DNA of 64,000 nt from Vibrio cyclitrophicus (GCF_024347435.1 NZ_AP025481.1:558001-622000); one strand, 5' to 3'. Positions 12,001 through 18,091 are shown, counted from the first letter of the stretch. A program made the numbers and translations. Notes: a model not told the origin generated them from the sequence alone.

Positions 12001-13668
12001 TTTCCGGTTGGATTTGAGGTGACGGATGGCGTGAATACCGTGATGATCACCGAACCAAGTCAATACATCGACCTATTTGATTGGGATATCTCGAACATTC
12101 AAATGACGCCTCCAGAAGACTTCCATGGCGAGTTCTTCGTAACTGTAAGCGCAACAACGGTTGATTATGGAGATGAGCCGGAAGCGTTTGAGGATGGCAT
12201 CGACTCAGGTGACTTTGAAACTGTAGCGGGTGATTCCATCATCCTAACCGCTGATGACCTAATCGGTTTAGCTGAGAATGTGAATGCTGATAGCGATGAT
12301 GAAGTGAAACTGGTTCATCTAGCAGACCGAAGCCAAGGTGAGATTGTCGATAATGGCGATGGCACCTGGACGTTCACGCCAGCATCAGGTTTTACTGGCG
12401 AAGCAGACATTGCTTACGTGATTGATAAAGACGGCGTGCTTCATGATGAGCAAACTGGCGTAGTCGTGAAAGAAGGTGACTCGCGAGAGAATGCAGCACC
12501 AGAAATTAACAGCATCACAACCACTGAAATAGCAGCGGATACAACCTTGTCGTTCACTGATGAAGACATGTTAGCGAACCTGAGCGATGCAGAAGGCGAT
12601 AGCTTTCGCATTGAGTCAGTAAGCTTGATGGAAGGTCAGGGCGTAATTGAGAGCGATAACCAAGGTAACTATCAATTCACACCGGCTGAAGACTACACCG
12701 GCGATGTTCAAGTTGGATTTATAGCGACCGATGGCGAAAACCGTATCGAAAGCTTCTTCAATGTTGATATACAAGACGCCGAAGAATTAGCCCTAAGCGA
12801 AGGCTATGTCTTAGCGGGTGATGGTTCATTAATCATCACAGAGTCACAGCTGGTGGATGAGTTAGGTGTGAGTGATTCTGCACAAGTTGCTGATGTTGCC
12901 GACGCGAATGATGCAGGCTTCTTCGCTGAATCAGGCGAAGGTCAGTGGACATACTGGCCAAACGAAGACTTCGATGGCAATTTAGCGATGAATGTTGAAG
13001 TCAACGATGGCAGCGAAGTATCAAGCCACAGCTTAAGCATCCAAGTAGCCGATAACTCAGCACAAAGTGATGAACCACCAGTTCAAGCTGCTCAAGTAAC
13101 AGAAGAGCAACAACTAGATGTGGTTCAGCAAACTGTTGACCAAGTTCAAGATGTTGAAACTGAAGTCGAGAACAGCGTGGCTGATGTTACAGCGGCACCG
13201 GGCGATACTATTTCTATCTCGGTTCCAGATGAGGTGAGTGGTAACGAATCGGTTGATTACGCTGATATGTCTGGCTTACCTGAAGGCGCTACTGTGAGCA
13301 ACGCACTGGATAACGGTGATGGTAGCTTCACAATCAGTGGCAACCTAGATCAGCCTGTATCCGTAGAACTTCCAGAAGGGTACGAAGGTACTAGCGAGGT
13401 GCAATTCCAAGGTTACGATGATTTGGGTAGCTCAATAGACGGTGCAAGCGGTTCTGTTGAAGTTGAGATCGACGATCAATACACCATGCAAGGTTCGACG
13501 CAAGAACAGCAACCGGACATGGCAGGTATGGAGTCTGGCGGCAGCGACTGGACAAGTTCAGGTGGTCAAGAGCAAGGTGTTGACTTCACCGACGATTCTG
13601 GCAGCTTCGATTCAGATTCTCAAACTGGAACTGATCAAGGCAACGACTTAGACCAAAGCCAAATTTAA
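1..13668 (+). CDS. Giant cadherin-like (tandem-95) repeat adhesin, 5' partial
   Basis: The frame is open from base 1 with no start codon or signal peptide, so the N-terminus lies outside the window; 4,555 codons are visible. They form about 35 consecutive units of 95-100 residues. Each has an ED(G/N)SITI opening, an LLANA..D.DGD segment, a DNGDGTYTFTPNENFNG core, an SDG strand and a PVNDAP linker. This is the tandem-95 cadherin-like repeat of very large surface or secreted adhesins; the DxDGD and DNGDGT loops are probable Ca2+ sites. Three other domains interrupt the array. The protein is strongly acidic and almost Cys-free. The last ~65 residues are rich in Gly, Ser, Asp and Gln, with no RTX nonapeptides or sortase signal. 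A role in biofilm or host adhesion, and export by type I secretion, are inferences; no secretion genes are adjacent. Confidence 0.9.
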   Translation, partial: YTINEDSSITLSQDQLLARAGDIDSENLEAINLSTDENATIQQNDDGSYTITPDADYNGDLDLNFDIIDNDGGSVQVGLDITVNPLNDLPQAQDQQFSIEEDGTLLFTDADLLAGASDIDGDELSIENVLYTGADGVLSDNGDGTYSFAPNENFNGEVQFSFDVFDGTGSTAAVIDVSVTPENDPPVAGSTSYTVQEDGQITISDEQLLANSSDVEGDVALSSVTYAGDDGSFVDNGNGTYTFTPNENFDGDISLDVVVVDEAGATATTTAGIDVIAVNDGPETSDIQAEVDEDNSITITQEQLLANATDVEGDELTASNLQTNDPDATIVTNDDGSFTITHTENFNGELDFTYSISDGDNEVLTTLDLTVNPVNDAPEAGEEIFIQAQEDQTVGVTLREEPALRLDQAPENGIIEANLDNEWVVLEVGQEVPADTEVRFVPSEGALAEGTHTTQIGTFDDNASVDDWGTEVDPYTREFSDGDLTVTVQSNDDPLGAWNGNTHIGHGLGDTDRQGLSGDEKLTVSVEGQDINEISFHLDGLGGWFMEDSRHFTEVEIKAFNEDGDLIDSMTYHKEDRGGYETDYTLTVSEPVSYFELGTVQGNGTYVVQNMTVSQTCHDEAVFTSIGVDGSEITETVELNIHAGDNEIELTADLPNITIDTEGSAQFASVVITEEQLLAQASDIDGDDLDIQNLELVGENSEHATLTDNGDGTWTVTPDENFHGEIELGYQVTDGELTDDNIININFESVNDAPIVSGPMVLSTDEDQGITFSADDLLANTTDVEGDTLSISDITYGGDHGDLVDNGDGTFTFMPNENFNGEIDIDYKVFDGTDEVATHLDLTVIPVNDIPVPGEPLHTQMLENGSMIIEAKDLLSGATDVDGDILHVENLLLADQTQGTLTDNGDNTFTFEPAENFSGEVNLTFDISDGQASAPSIATVDVEIVNEGPEVSGPIEAAVDEDGSITITQEDLLANATDVDGDNLEAVNFATNDPNAVIVENSDGSFTITPSADFFGEIEFTYDVTDAIETVAADLNLIVNPINDAPDVPDMSFTTEDGQAITITEAELLAQATDVEGDALSVVNVTSASDTVEVTDNGDGTYTLTPEQGFFGNVDLTFDVSDGTNVVAANIDLKVEFVNDTPEATPMVADVDEDGSILVTQEMLLESASDQDGDELFASALETNDPNASIVDNGDGTYTVTPSENFNGDIAFTYEVSDGELSTSNDMTLTVNPVNDIPIVAPGMYHIEEDGSILFTQEDLLSGAIDIDGDDLSVTSINYSGDEGTVTDNGDGTFSFVPEEHFSGDLQFSFTVTDGTTEVEQDLNVHIEAVADAPDLVITDGDGVNVDDEAILVEPGGIVELNIAAALVDQDLSETLTVTVDGVPEGSVIQYDNEGVLNDQDNGITSYNDTEITVTFEGETAGYQNTAGYYKVDEDGNITGVEVVYENASQVDGGGDLVPGQDQFSFQVEEGESFNLFLIPNGHQHNDFDAMQDGQYEFRAADGSPANMDTVDPQLVFVAADGTETVVQGQNGDAIFHGGSSSQLNQDGIEHTRTTVNEDGELVYGFEDLYGGGDADYTDFNFTIDVGEVNSQIYSGEVTVGPDGTVNLPTTAIENALQIQLPEDFNEQLEVHVTATATELSNDDSETVSQTIYINATGAHIEHAPEALPVAATVEEDGSIIITQEDLLANARDLDGDQLTALNLATDDESVTITDNGDGTYTLTPDADFNGDVNFTFDVSDGDDVVSTNLELTVSPVNDGPGAQDQAFTVGEDGVLTFNDQDLLTGATDIEGDDLSVEGVTYTGADGVLTDNGDGTYSFAPNENFNGDVNFSFNVSDGTDTVTANIDVSVTPENDPPVAGSTSYTVHEDNSITISNEQLLANSSDIEGEVAIDSVTYSGSDGVLEINGDGTYTFSPNENFNGEVSLDVVVVDEDDAAVSTTAGITVLEVNDPPVAGPTSYTVDEDSVLTFNETQVLLNASDIEGDVQLVEINYDGPDGIFSINGDGTCSFAPNENFNGQVQLDVTIQDEDGAQVDTHITVDVLPINDVPVSGDLAYSVEEDGSITLSQEQLLSQANDVDGDDLTASNLMVDGDATVTANDDGSFTITPDANFNGDIDLTFDINDGVDTLVATADLTVNPVNDLPQPQDQAFSIGEDGVLNFTDEDLLTGATDIDGDDLSVEGVTYTGADGVLTDNGDGSYSFAPNENFNGDVNFSFDVSDGTDTVQANIDVSVTPENDPPVAGSTSYTVHEDNSITISDEQLLANSSDIEGEVAIDSVAYTGADGVLEDNGNGTYTFSPNENFNGEVSLDVVVTDEEGATEATTAGISVLEVNDPPVAGSTSYTVHEDNSITISNEQLLANSSDIEGEFAIDSVAYSGADGVFEDNGNGTYTFSPNENFNGEVSLDVVVTDEEGATEATTAGVTVLEVNDPPVAGSTSYSVNEDEVITISAEQLLANASDIEGEVAIDSVKYTGADGIFTDNGNGTFSFAPNANFDGDVSLDVVVTDEDGATVATSASIDVLPINDPPVSGDLAYSIDEDGSIILNQEQLLSQASDVDGDELTASNLSAGDNATVVDNGDGTFTVTPDANFNGDIDLSFDISDGTESIVANADLTVNPVNDLPTTSDVYANVDEDNVITITQEQLLANAADIEGGDLVASDLTLVGDDATIVDNGDGTFSITPSENFNGYIDVAYSISDGDTPIAANLGLTVDPVNDAPIVSADVAITIEEDGSYTITQEELLQFATDIEDDDMTAIIGEQGDETTVTGTVLDAETGSPVVGADVTMTDNAGHSYTTVTDQFGHYSVSGPVVDQGTVTIEQEGSITSSFLIPAGEDTNGGVTAISEVLEETDMRIVVTWGESPRDMDNHLWLYDTENGNELDHIYYRDMSHDLGEGNVVQQDVDDTNGGGPETITIPNYQDADMHYSVHNYTNRSWDVDGVEDVQVQVFVGDTLVETFTPDLPDNPTGEHWHVFDIVNGVVVPSQDVGSENAFDLPTAEEALANENGINISELLTGDEDGDSGETGGNEPSVGDVSIENALITDNGDGTYTITPEENFNGEFSISYNVDDGNGGVTPAELDVTVTAVNDLSVIYDHDYTINEDGSLIFTDEQLLAGATDIDGENLSVESVNYEGTDGVFTDNGDGTYTFAPNENFNGNVDLTYDVSDGTDVVSANIDVQVVPINDVPVAGTTAYSVEEDGSITLSDTQLLANSSDVEGEVFVSDVSYSGTDGVFTDNGDGTYTFAPNENFNGDISLDVSVMDEDGATAETTAGIDVIAVNDLPVAGSTTYSVDEDNVITISEAQLIANSSDIEGDVSVSDVSYSGADGIFTDNGDGTYSFAANENFNGDINLDVTVIDDDGATAETTAGIEVIAVNDAPVSGDLAYSVDEDGSITLSQEQLLAQASDLDGDDLTAANLTAGDNATVTANDDGSFTITPDADFNGDIDLSFDLSDGTETVVATADLTVNPVNDIAVVEDVAYTIEEDGSLTFTDEQLLAGASDIDGDELSVADVSYTGAEGVFTDNGDGTYTFAPNDNFNGEVSLDFSVSDGTETVDANIDVTVTDVNDAPVAGATSYQMNEDGTITLSPEQLIANSSDVDGEVSLESVTYSGSDGSLVQNDNGTVTFTPSENFNGDISLDVVVTDDDGATATTTAGIEVLAVNDGPESEEVELTTAEDSTILITQDMLLAQATDIDNTADELSASGLQIDPSLGELLDNEDGTWSFTPNENFNGDVPMTFNVSDGQETISVDGNIDVTPVNDAPEAPMIEMQGEEDVVMVIDPAYIADQVTDLDGDEISIESITVRAPANATLTQQPDGMYHLVTTQDFNGLVELGYQATDGEEVVDGSLNVDVIPVNDAPFNVGNAMMTTNEDGAFTFDAGDLMNLFGDIDTADLVVSRIITADGEDGGEVTDNGDGTWTFTPTGDFAGVSDLQVVVSDGEFETVLDVPVYVRPAADGAVISTDHDGPLVFGEDETGHLGLNVGLVDDSETLSNLVMTGFPVGFEVTDGVNTVMITEPSQYIDLFDWDISNIQMTPPEDFHGEFFVTVSATTVDYGDEPEAFEDGIDSGDFETVAGDSIILTADDLIGLAENVNADSDDEVKLVHLADRSQGEIVDNGDGTWTFTPASGFTGEADIAYVIDKDGVLHDEQTGVVVKEGDSRENAAPEINSITTTEIAADTTLSFTDEDMLANLSDAEGDSFRIESVSLMEGQGVIESDNQGNYQFTPAEDYTGDVQVGFIATDGENRIESFFNVDIQDAEELALSEGYVLAGDGSLIITESQLVDELGVSDSAQVADVADANDAGFFAESGEGQWTYWPNEDFDGNLAMNVEVNDGSEVSSHSLSIQVADNSAQSDEPPVQAAQVTEEQQLDVVQQTVDQVQDVETEVENSVADVTAAPGDTISISVPDEVSGNESVDYADMSGLPEGATVSNALDNGDGSFTISGNLDQPVSVELPEGYEGTSEVQFQGYDDLGSSIDGASGSVEVEIDDQYTMQGSTQEQQPDMAGMESGGSDWTSSGGQEQGVDFTDDSGSFDSDSQTGTDQGNDLDQSQI
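1141..1965 (+). other. Non-repeat domain 1 within the giant adhesin
   Basis: About 275 residues break the tandem-95 register between a VNPVNDAP linker and a unit resuming at PNITIDTEG. It opens with a short segment (LREEPALRLDQAPENG) that looks like a degenerate repeat. A beta-rich, Trp/Gly-containing module follows (WGTEVDPYTREFSDG, DPLGAWNGNTHIGHGLGD, HLDGLGGWFMEDSRHF). The pattern resembles a jelly-roll or carbohydrate-binding fold, but I do not recognise a named family. It holds one of only two Cys residues seen in the protein (SQTCHDE). Confidence 0.5.
3992..4990 (+). other. Non-repeat domain 2 (DUF4114-like) within the giant adhesin
   Basis: About 330 residues separate two runs of tandem-95 units. 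The segment around GFEDLYGGGDADYTDFNF matches the hallmark of DUF4114 domains (E-D-x-x-GGGDxDYxDxxF), which occur in bacterial exoproteins with adhesin repeats. It is preceded by FQVEEGESFNLFLIPNGHQ, also typical of that family. The family link is recognised by eye only; its ligand is unknown. Confidence 0.6.
5280..11000 (+). repeat. Higher-order A-B-B-C super-repeats in the adhesin gene
   Basis: Within the tandem-95 array the unit types recur in order. Type A (QDQAFSIGEDG..LLTGATDI) is followed by two or three type B units (AGSTSYTVHEDNS..LLANSSDIEG), then type C (SGDLAYSVEEDGSITLSQEQLL). Such blocks start near 5280, 6430 and 9270, with a partial one at 10420. DNA identity is locally very high: 5617-5663 and 7054-7100 are identical over 47 bases. 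This indicates recent duplication or gene conversion of multi-unit blocks. Confidence 0.75.
8272..9105 (+). other. Non-repeat domain 3: carboxypeptidase-regulatory-like plus YfaP-like module nested in a repeat
   Basis: About 278 residues split one tandem-95 unit. The first half of the unit (EEDGSYTITQEELLQFATDIE) lies before the insert and the second half (ITDNGDGTYTITPEENFNG) after it. The insert begins with a CarboxypepD_reg-type beta sandwich (VTGTVLDAETGSPVVGADV, then DQFGHYSVSG). It continues with a module whose motifs (RIVVTWGESPRDMDNHLWLY, QDVDDTNGGGPETITI, YSVHNYTNRSW) resemble the domain of E. coli YfaP. Both assignments rest on motif recognition. Confidence 0.6.
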
Positions 13669-13731
13669 CCCAATGAGTTCAGTCGTCTTTTGAACTAAGA
13701 AGCAAATAGGCGCATAACGTTGCGTTTATTA

Positions 13732-13767
13732 AAGCCATGCAGAGAGGGTTTGCATGGCTTTTTATTT
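13732..13767 (+). terminator. Rho-independent terminator of the adhesin gene
   Basis: A perfect 9-bp stem (AAGCCATGC / GCATGGCTT) with an 11-nt loop is followed by a T-rich tract, 64 bp after the adhesin stop codon. Confidence 0.8.
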
Positions 13768-13885
13768 GTCATTTATTGTTCATTATTCTCATTTAAAAAC
13801 TGCTATAAAAAACTGGACATTAAAACTTGTGAACGAATAAAAGTGTCCTTAATTATTAGAAGAGTCAGTTAAAAGGAGGGACGAC

Positions 13886-14233
13886 ATGTATCGATATGTC
13901 AGTTCACCACAATCATCTAGATACATAGTGCCACCACCTCAACATCGAGAGTTGTCGAGTATCGATGTGCCTGAATCTGAGTTAGAGATGCGAGAAATTC
14001 TGAACAATTGGTTTGCCGATGGTTTGGCTCCGATTATTCAAAGTGAAGACGATTATATTTCGGCAAGCGACCAAGTACGGTTTGAGAAACTAAGTCGTAC
14101 GGTTGGCATGTTATTGAGGAATAAAGACTATTACTTTGCAACTAAGCGCATCTTGTCTTTGTGGGAACAAAACTGCCTTGAAACTACCTATGTGAATTAC
14201 CTTATTTTACGCAGTGAACGTGTTACTTCTTGA
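13886..14233 (+). CDS. Hypothetical protein, 115 aa
   Basis: I do not recognise this protein. It begins at an ATG preceded by a very strong ribosome binding site (AAAAGGAGGG, 13871-13880). The first ~30 residues are Ser/Pro rich and probably disordered; the rest looks helical and contains LNNWFADGLAPIIQSEDDYISA and a Tyr-rich segment (NKDYYFATKRILSLWEQN). There is no signal peptide or membrane segment, so a cytosolic location is likely. It stands alone between the adhesin terminator and the convergent sigma-factor gene. A regulatory or adaptor role is possible but nothing shows it. Confidence 0.7.
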   Translation: MYRYVSSPQSSRYIVPPPQHRELSSIDVPESELEMREILNNWFADGLAPIIQSEDDYISASDQVRFEKLSRTVGMLLRNKDYYFATKRILSLWEQNCLETTYVNYLILRSERVTS

Positions 14234-14330
14234 AGTAATCAATACTCCTATGTTTCTCTGTAAGACTGTTTAGCCAACAAAATGGCACTTTGCTTTATAT
14301 ACTTCTGATCGTTCAAACGTTTTAACGAAG

Positions 14331-14368
14331 TAGGCAAACAAAAAGGGCAAGCTTTGAAGCTCACCCTT
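14331..14368 (-). terminator. Terminator downstream of the sigma-factor gene
   Basis: Read on the minus strand, AAGGGTGAGCT and AGCTTGCCCTT form a stem with a 2x2 internal mismatch, followed by a U-rich tract. It lies 70 bp past the stop of the minus-strand sigma factor. Confidence 0.6.
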
Positions 14369-14438
14369 ATGATTGTTCTTTAAATGTCTAATCTAGCTAT
14401 TCAGCGCTCTAGTTGCTAAGTTTTGTGTTCTTAATTGC

Positions 14439-15335
14439 TTAGACCCAGCCATCAAATTTCAGTCGTTTTTGAATTCTTTCGATCGCTTCTTTCTGCATTT
14501 GTCTAACACGTTCATTCGACACATTTACATCCAACATTTCTCCCACCTCCGAAAGTGTTTTCACCTTGTTATCAAAGAAACCAAAGCGGTGAATGAGCAC
14601 TTTCTGCAATTTCGGTGGCAGTGTGTTGATGATTTGCTCAAGCGCGTGTGTGAATGATTGATCTTCACAGTCTTGTTGAGGGTCGGGGATGCATTCGCTT
14701 TCGCATTGTTCCAACACAAGTGGAGCATGGCTAATGCCTACTGTTGTTGTTACGTCAATAAATCCGCTTAACGCCACCAATTTATCGACACGCTCAACCT
14801 TAACGCCAGAACTTGATGATAGCTCTGAGATAGAAACTTCTTTACTCATTTTTTTGCTTATATCTAACTTCTTTGATGCGAGGCTATTAATTTCTTTGCA
14901 CACATGAGCCGGTAAGCGGACAGTCCGACCCTTATTCATTAATGCGGCTTCGATGTTTTCGCGAATCCACCATACGGCATAGGTTGAAAAACGATAGCCG
15001 GGTTCTGGGTCGTATTTGTCGATGGCCTTGATCAAGCCAATATTACCTTCCTCGATCAAGTCGAGCAGAGTGAAGTTATTACCTTTACGCTTTAGGTAAC
15101 TTTTTGCGATTTTTACAACTAGGCGCAAGTTTGATTCGATCATTACATCGCGCGCTTTTTTATCACCAGCGCAATTCAATTTAGCGTAATACACTTCATC
15201 TTCACGAGATAGAAGGTCAATGCCCACAAGATCCTTTAGATAATACGCATAGGGTTCAGTCGTGGTAGTCAATGAGCCTTTAGTAGGAGGGTGATCCGTG
15301 AGCTCCTGGAACGCAGCAAAACTGTCTTTGTTCAT
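14439..15335 (-). CDS. rpoQ: RpoS-like alternative sigma-70 family factor (RpoQ-like)
   Basis: A 298-residue group 2-type sigma factor. Region 1.2/2.1 ([32 protein letters not shown]) and core-binding region 2.2 ([21 protein letters not shown]) are clear. So are the -10 binding region 2.3-2.4 ([20 protein letters not shown]) and a region 4 ending in [15 protein letters not shown]. It is shorter and more divergent than housekeeping RpoS. Vibrios carry an extra RpoS-like factor named RpoQ on chromosome 2, tied to quorum sensing and biofilm control; the symbol is given on that basis and is not proven. The region 4.2 helix-turn-helix is two residues longer than in RpoS. The start ATG follows AAGGA. 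It is monocistronic, with a long upstream region. Confidence 0.7.
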   Translation of the reverse strand: MNKDSFAAFQELTDHPPTKGSLTTTTEPYAYYLKDLVGIDLLSREDEVYYAKLNCAGDKKARDVMIESNLRLVVKIAKSYLKRKGNNFTLLDLIEEGNIGLIKAIDKYDPEPGYRFSTYAVWWIRENIEAALMNKGRTVRLPAHVCKEINSLASKKLDISKKMSKEVSISELSSSSGVKVERVDKLVALSGFIDVTTTVGISHAPLVLEQCESECIPDPQQDCEDQSFTHALEQIINTLPPKLQKVLIHRFGFFDNKVKTLSEVGEMLDVNVSNERVRQMQKEAIERIQKRLKFDGWV

Positions 15336-15810
15336 TTCCTTGTCCTTATTTAGCCGACTGAACGTTTTATTTTATTATTATGCTACTGAGTGATTAACGC
15401 TCGATTTTATTAGAGTGTAGATAACAGTTTCTCGTTTACCAATAAATAAAATGCAATTTCGTATACTCCTGTCACAAAAAGATCTACAAATATTTAGCTA
15501 TTTTGCATCTCATTAAATGTACTGCTTTTTCATTGAAAACATGAACATGCATGGGTTATAACGCGTGAGCTATGCGTTGGTGTTCCCAGATAGGTGGTGT
15601 GAATTTATAGCCGTTTATAGCTTGTGTGATTTGAAGGCTAGCGTCAAAGAAAGTGGCAAGAGTTAAGGTTCTACTTAGAATACTTCAACTCTCTATCTTG
15701 TCCTGCTGATAAGTGTAACGAGTCAAGTTTAAACTCTATTAGCTCGTTTAATTCTATCGAGTATCTGAACAACTAGAAGATAATAACGGGTTAGTTGCAC
15801 ATTGAGCCTG
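15336..15810. other. 475-bp intergenic region between sigma-factor and HPt genes
   Basis: No gene is seen. The AT-rich right-hand part next to the sigma-factor start presumably holds its promoter. At 15659-15692 an extended imperfect hairpin (AGAGTTAAG...CTTCAACTCT with an inner TTCT/AGAA stem) could end the minus-strand HPt transcript, although no good U-tract follows it. Confidence 0.35.
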
Positions 15811-16143
15811 TTAATAAGCGCTAAGCGCCTCATCAATCTGTTTGTTGATGATCTTCACTTCGCTGTAGATTACGGACAGATCCTCATCTTTAGGTGCGAG
15901 TTTATTGAGCGTGTTTTGCTCGACTCGCTCCAAGGCCGCCGTGGCCGTTTCTTCGCCGAAACTGGCTAAGATGCCTTTTAAAGTATGCACTGTAAAATGA
16001 AGCTTGCCCCAATCTTGTTGTTGTACCAACTCTTTTATCTCGTCTAATGAGTTGCCATGATCTTCTTGATACACAGACAATACTGCAAAAATGACTTCTT
16101 GGTCATTGTCTAAATAGGTGTTTAAAGCGTCAAAATCTAGCAT
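15811..16143 (-). CDS. HPt-domain phosphotransfer protein
   Basis: A 110-residue stand-alone histidine phosphotransfer domain. The phosphoacceptor motif is HTLKGILASFGE (His52 from the chosen start), within a predicted four-helix bundle. I chose the inner ATG at 16143 (MLDFDALNTYL), not an ATG 12 codons upstream. The inner ATG has a GGGAG site just before it and overlaps the stop of the upstream receiver gene by 7 bp, suggesting translational coupling. Such proteins relay phosphate between hybrid kinases and response regulators. Here the partner is likely the adjacent receiver protein or a hybrid kinase elsewhere; no kinase is present locally. Confidence 0.8.
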   Translation of the reverse strand: MLDFDALNTYLDNDQEVIFAVLSVYQEDHGNSLDEIKELVQQQDWGKLHFTVHTLKGILASFGEETATAALERVEQNTLNKLAPKDEDLSVIYSEVKIINKQIDEALSAY

Positions 16144-17720
16144 ATAGACTCCCGTCGGCTGATTGTGGGAAATGGGCAAGGTGGCTTGGTGATAAACCCC
16201 TTGAGTGATAAGTCGCTAACCCATGTCTTCCATTTTTCTGGAAGTTCTAGTTGGGTGATTTCTTGTACGAAATCGTCACTAAGTTGTTCTTGTATTTGAG
16301 TTTTATTTACAGCATATAAATAGTCAAGTTTAGCGGCTACAGAATATGGGTAATTGTGAATATAGTTCTTAAGGTCATTTACTGAATCCACACTTTCTAG
16401 GTTTATCAAAGTGGAAGGAGACAGTGTTGCTGGTTGAATTTGATGCAATACAGGATCACCGCGAGATAGGATACATTTCGTCACTGCACGGTACATAGAG
16501 TATTCCCCAAAGTGATCTAGTAAAGGTAACAATTGGTTGAGTAAATCCGTTGGGCCATCGTAAAAACGATGAGAAAGCAAAGTAGTCGCTTTTACCAATT
16601 TATGATGAGCAAGTTTTTCATTTTTTTCGAATATCAGAATATGACAATGGAAAATCGCTAGGTTTGAAAGTATTTGATTTTGCGAGTGATTTGGTAGTTT
16701 TAGATTAACCTGTGTCGTAAATTGTCCTGCATGCTCTATCAACAATTTTTTGTTGGTTACATGCATTTCTCGTTCATATGTTGCTCTCAACGCGTTGAAA
16801 TAGGTCGATATAGAGTGAATAACGTCGAGGTCTGCTAATGAAATACTGTTAGCGTAAATCTCCCCTAACTTGATCAGAACTTGAGTATTGTCGACGTTCT
16901 CAGCTAAATCGATGGCGCGAATCGCACGGTGGCTGATGCTCGGTGTTAATTCAAAGGCTCGTATCGCCAATTTTAACGCTGGTATTAACATCTGGTGTTT
17001 TTCGTAAATACAGCTTAAACAATCAATCACGTTCAAAGAAAGAGGCTGCGCAACAAGGTAGTTGTGCAGTTTGTCTATGGCTGACTTTGGCTTACCCAAC
17101 CCGTCCAAAATTAAAGCTTCTGCTACCAGTTTGGTTGGATGCATGTTCGTTCCAGATTTATTAAGTAAATATGAGAGCAATTCCCACTTTTTGCGTGCTA
17201 TCAAGTGTTCGATAAGCGTTGCTTCGAACTGTACCTTGGTATCCTTTCCTGGAATGTTTAATGCTGAATTGAGTGCTACTTGATTATTGATTGGATATAG
17301 GTTTGTAAGCTGGCTAATTTGCTTTGCTTCAAAGACGGCGGTTTGAATTTTCTTTCCAAGAGCAAGTGTATTGATTGGTTTAGAAATAAAGTGGTGCGCT
17401 TCGCCGGATAAAGCTGTCAATACCGTTTCCTGACGCATATCACCAGAGAGCAATATAATTGCAACGGTATGATCGATCAGTCGGTTTCGATAGAGAATCC
17501 CTAGCAGCTCAAATCCAGTGAAAGATTGTTCTAGATGATAATCGATGAGAAGGACATGGAAAGAGTGACTTTCGACTGCTTTGATCGCTTGTTGGTAGTT
17601 GGTCGCAATGAAAACATTTCTATGCGGAATCCCCAAACCAACTAGCTGCTGTTTGATAAGAATGGTGGCGCTCTTAGAGTCGTCTACAATCAAAACCCTT
17701 AGGTCTGGCGATAAGGTCAA
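16137..17720 (-). CDS. Response regulator with receiver domain and helical repeat C-terminus (VieB-like architecture)
   Basis: A 527-residue protein. Residues 1-125 are a CheY-like receiver with acidic pocket Asp13/Asp14, phosphoacceptor Asp60 (LLIDYHL), Ser92 (ILLSGD) and Lys114 (SKP). The remaining ~400 residues are alpha-helical with TPR-like periodicity (segments such as LVAEALILDGLGKPKSAIDK and CIYEKHQMLIPALKLAIRAF). They contain no DNA-binding, GGDEF, EAL or HD domain. Receiver-plus-TPR architecture matches Vibrio cholerae VieB, which modulates a phosphorelay instead of driving transcription; orthology is not shown. It is followed by an overlapping HPt gene, so the pair probably forms part of a phosphorelay whose histidine kinase is elsewhere. 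Confidence 0.75.
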   Translation of the reverse strand: MTLSPDLRVLIVDDSKSATILIKQQLVGLGIPHRNVFIATNYQQAIKAVESHSFHVLLIDYHLEQSFTGFELLGILYRNRLIDHTVAIILLSGDMRQETVLTALSGEAHHFISKPINTLALGKKIQTAVFEAKQISQLTNLYPINNQVALNSALNIPGKDTKVQFEATLIEHLIARKKWELLSYLLNKSGTNMHPTKLVAEALILDGLGKPKSAIDKLHNYLVAQPLSLNVIDCLSCIYEKHQMLIPALKLAIRAFELTPSISHRAIRAIDLAENVDNTQVLIKLGEIYANSISLADLDVIHSISTYFNALRATYEREMHVTNKKLLIEHAGQFTTQVNLKLPNHSQNQILSNLAIFHCHILIFEKNEKLAHHKLVKATTLLSHRFYDGPTDLLNQLLPLLDHFGEYSMYRAVTKCILSRGDPVLHQIQPATLSPSTLINLESVDSVNDLKNYIHNYPYSVAAKLDYLYAVNKTQIQEQLSDDFVQEITQLELPEKWKTWVSDLSLKGFITKPPCPFPTISRRESIC

Positions 17721-17852
17721 ATTGTCATTCCCAAAAATTCGATTATAAGGTCAATTTAGGTGTCAAGTTGCACATTGTCAAGATGGCGTATTCTTTAATG
17801 AGACCACTTGATGTTATTGCTTCTATGTTAGTTATTCACGGGTTAAAAGAGC

Positions 17853-17877
17853 AATTGAATTGAATTGAATTGAATTG
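17853..17877. repeat. Pentanucleotide microsatellite (AATTG)x5
   Basis: Five perfect tandem copies of AATTG lie in the 371-bp divergent spacer between the receiver-protein gene and the chemoreceptor gene. The repeat starts about 130 bp upstream of the receiver gene and ends about 215 bp upstream of the chemoreceptor. It could vary in copy number by strand slippage and change promoter spacing. The rest of the spacer (17721-18091) shows only AT-rich promoter-like sequence. Confidence 0.7.
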
Positions 17878-18091
17878 AGTTTTAGTGTCCATAGCTTTTG
17901 GTCTGCGATAGAAGTCTTGATGCTAAGCGCTAATAACTGTTACAAATCTAGGTGCATATGATTTACCGTATTTATGTGTTTAATCGAAATTATTTATGGT
18001 AATCATGCTTTATCTGAATTGTAGCCGCGTACACCCGCAAGTATTCTTACAAATAAGACACGGTATATTATTCCGTTTATAAGGATATTTG

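Noticed and set aside
1..13050. Regular DNA periodicity that might suggest a CRISPR array or satellite
   Set aside because: The period is ~290 bp, in frame, and encodes protein repeats; there are no short identical repeats with unique spacers.
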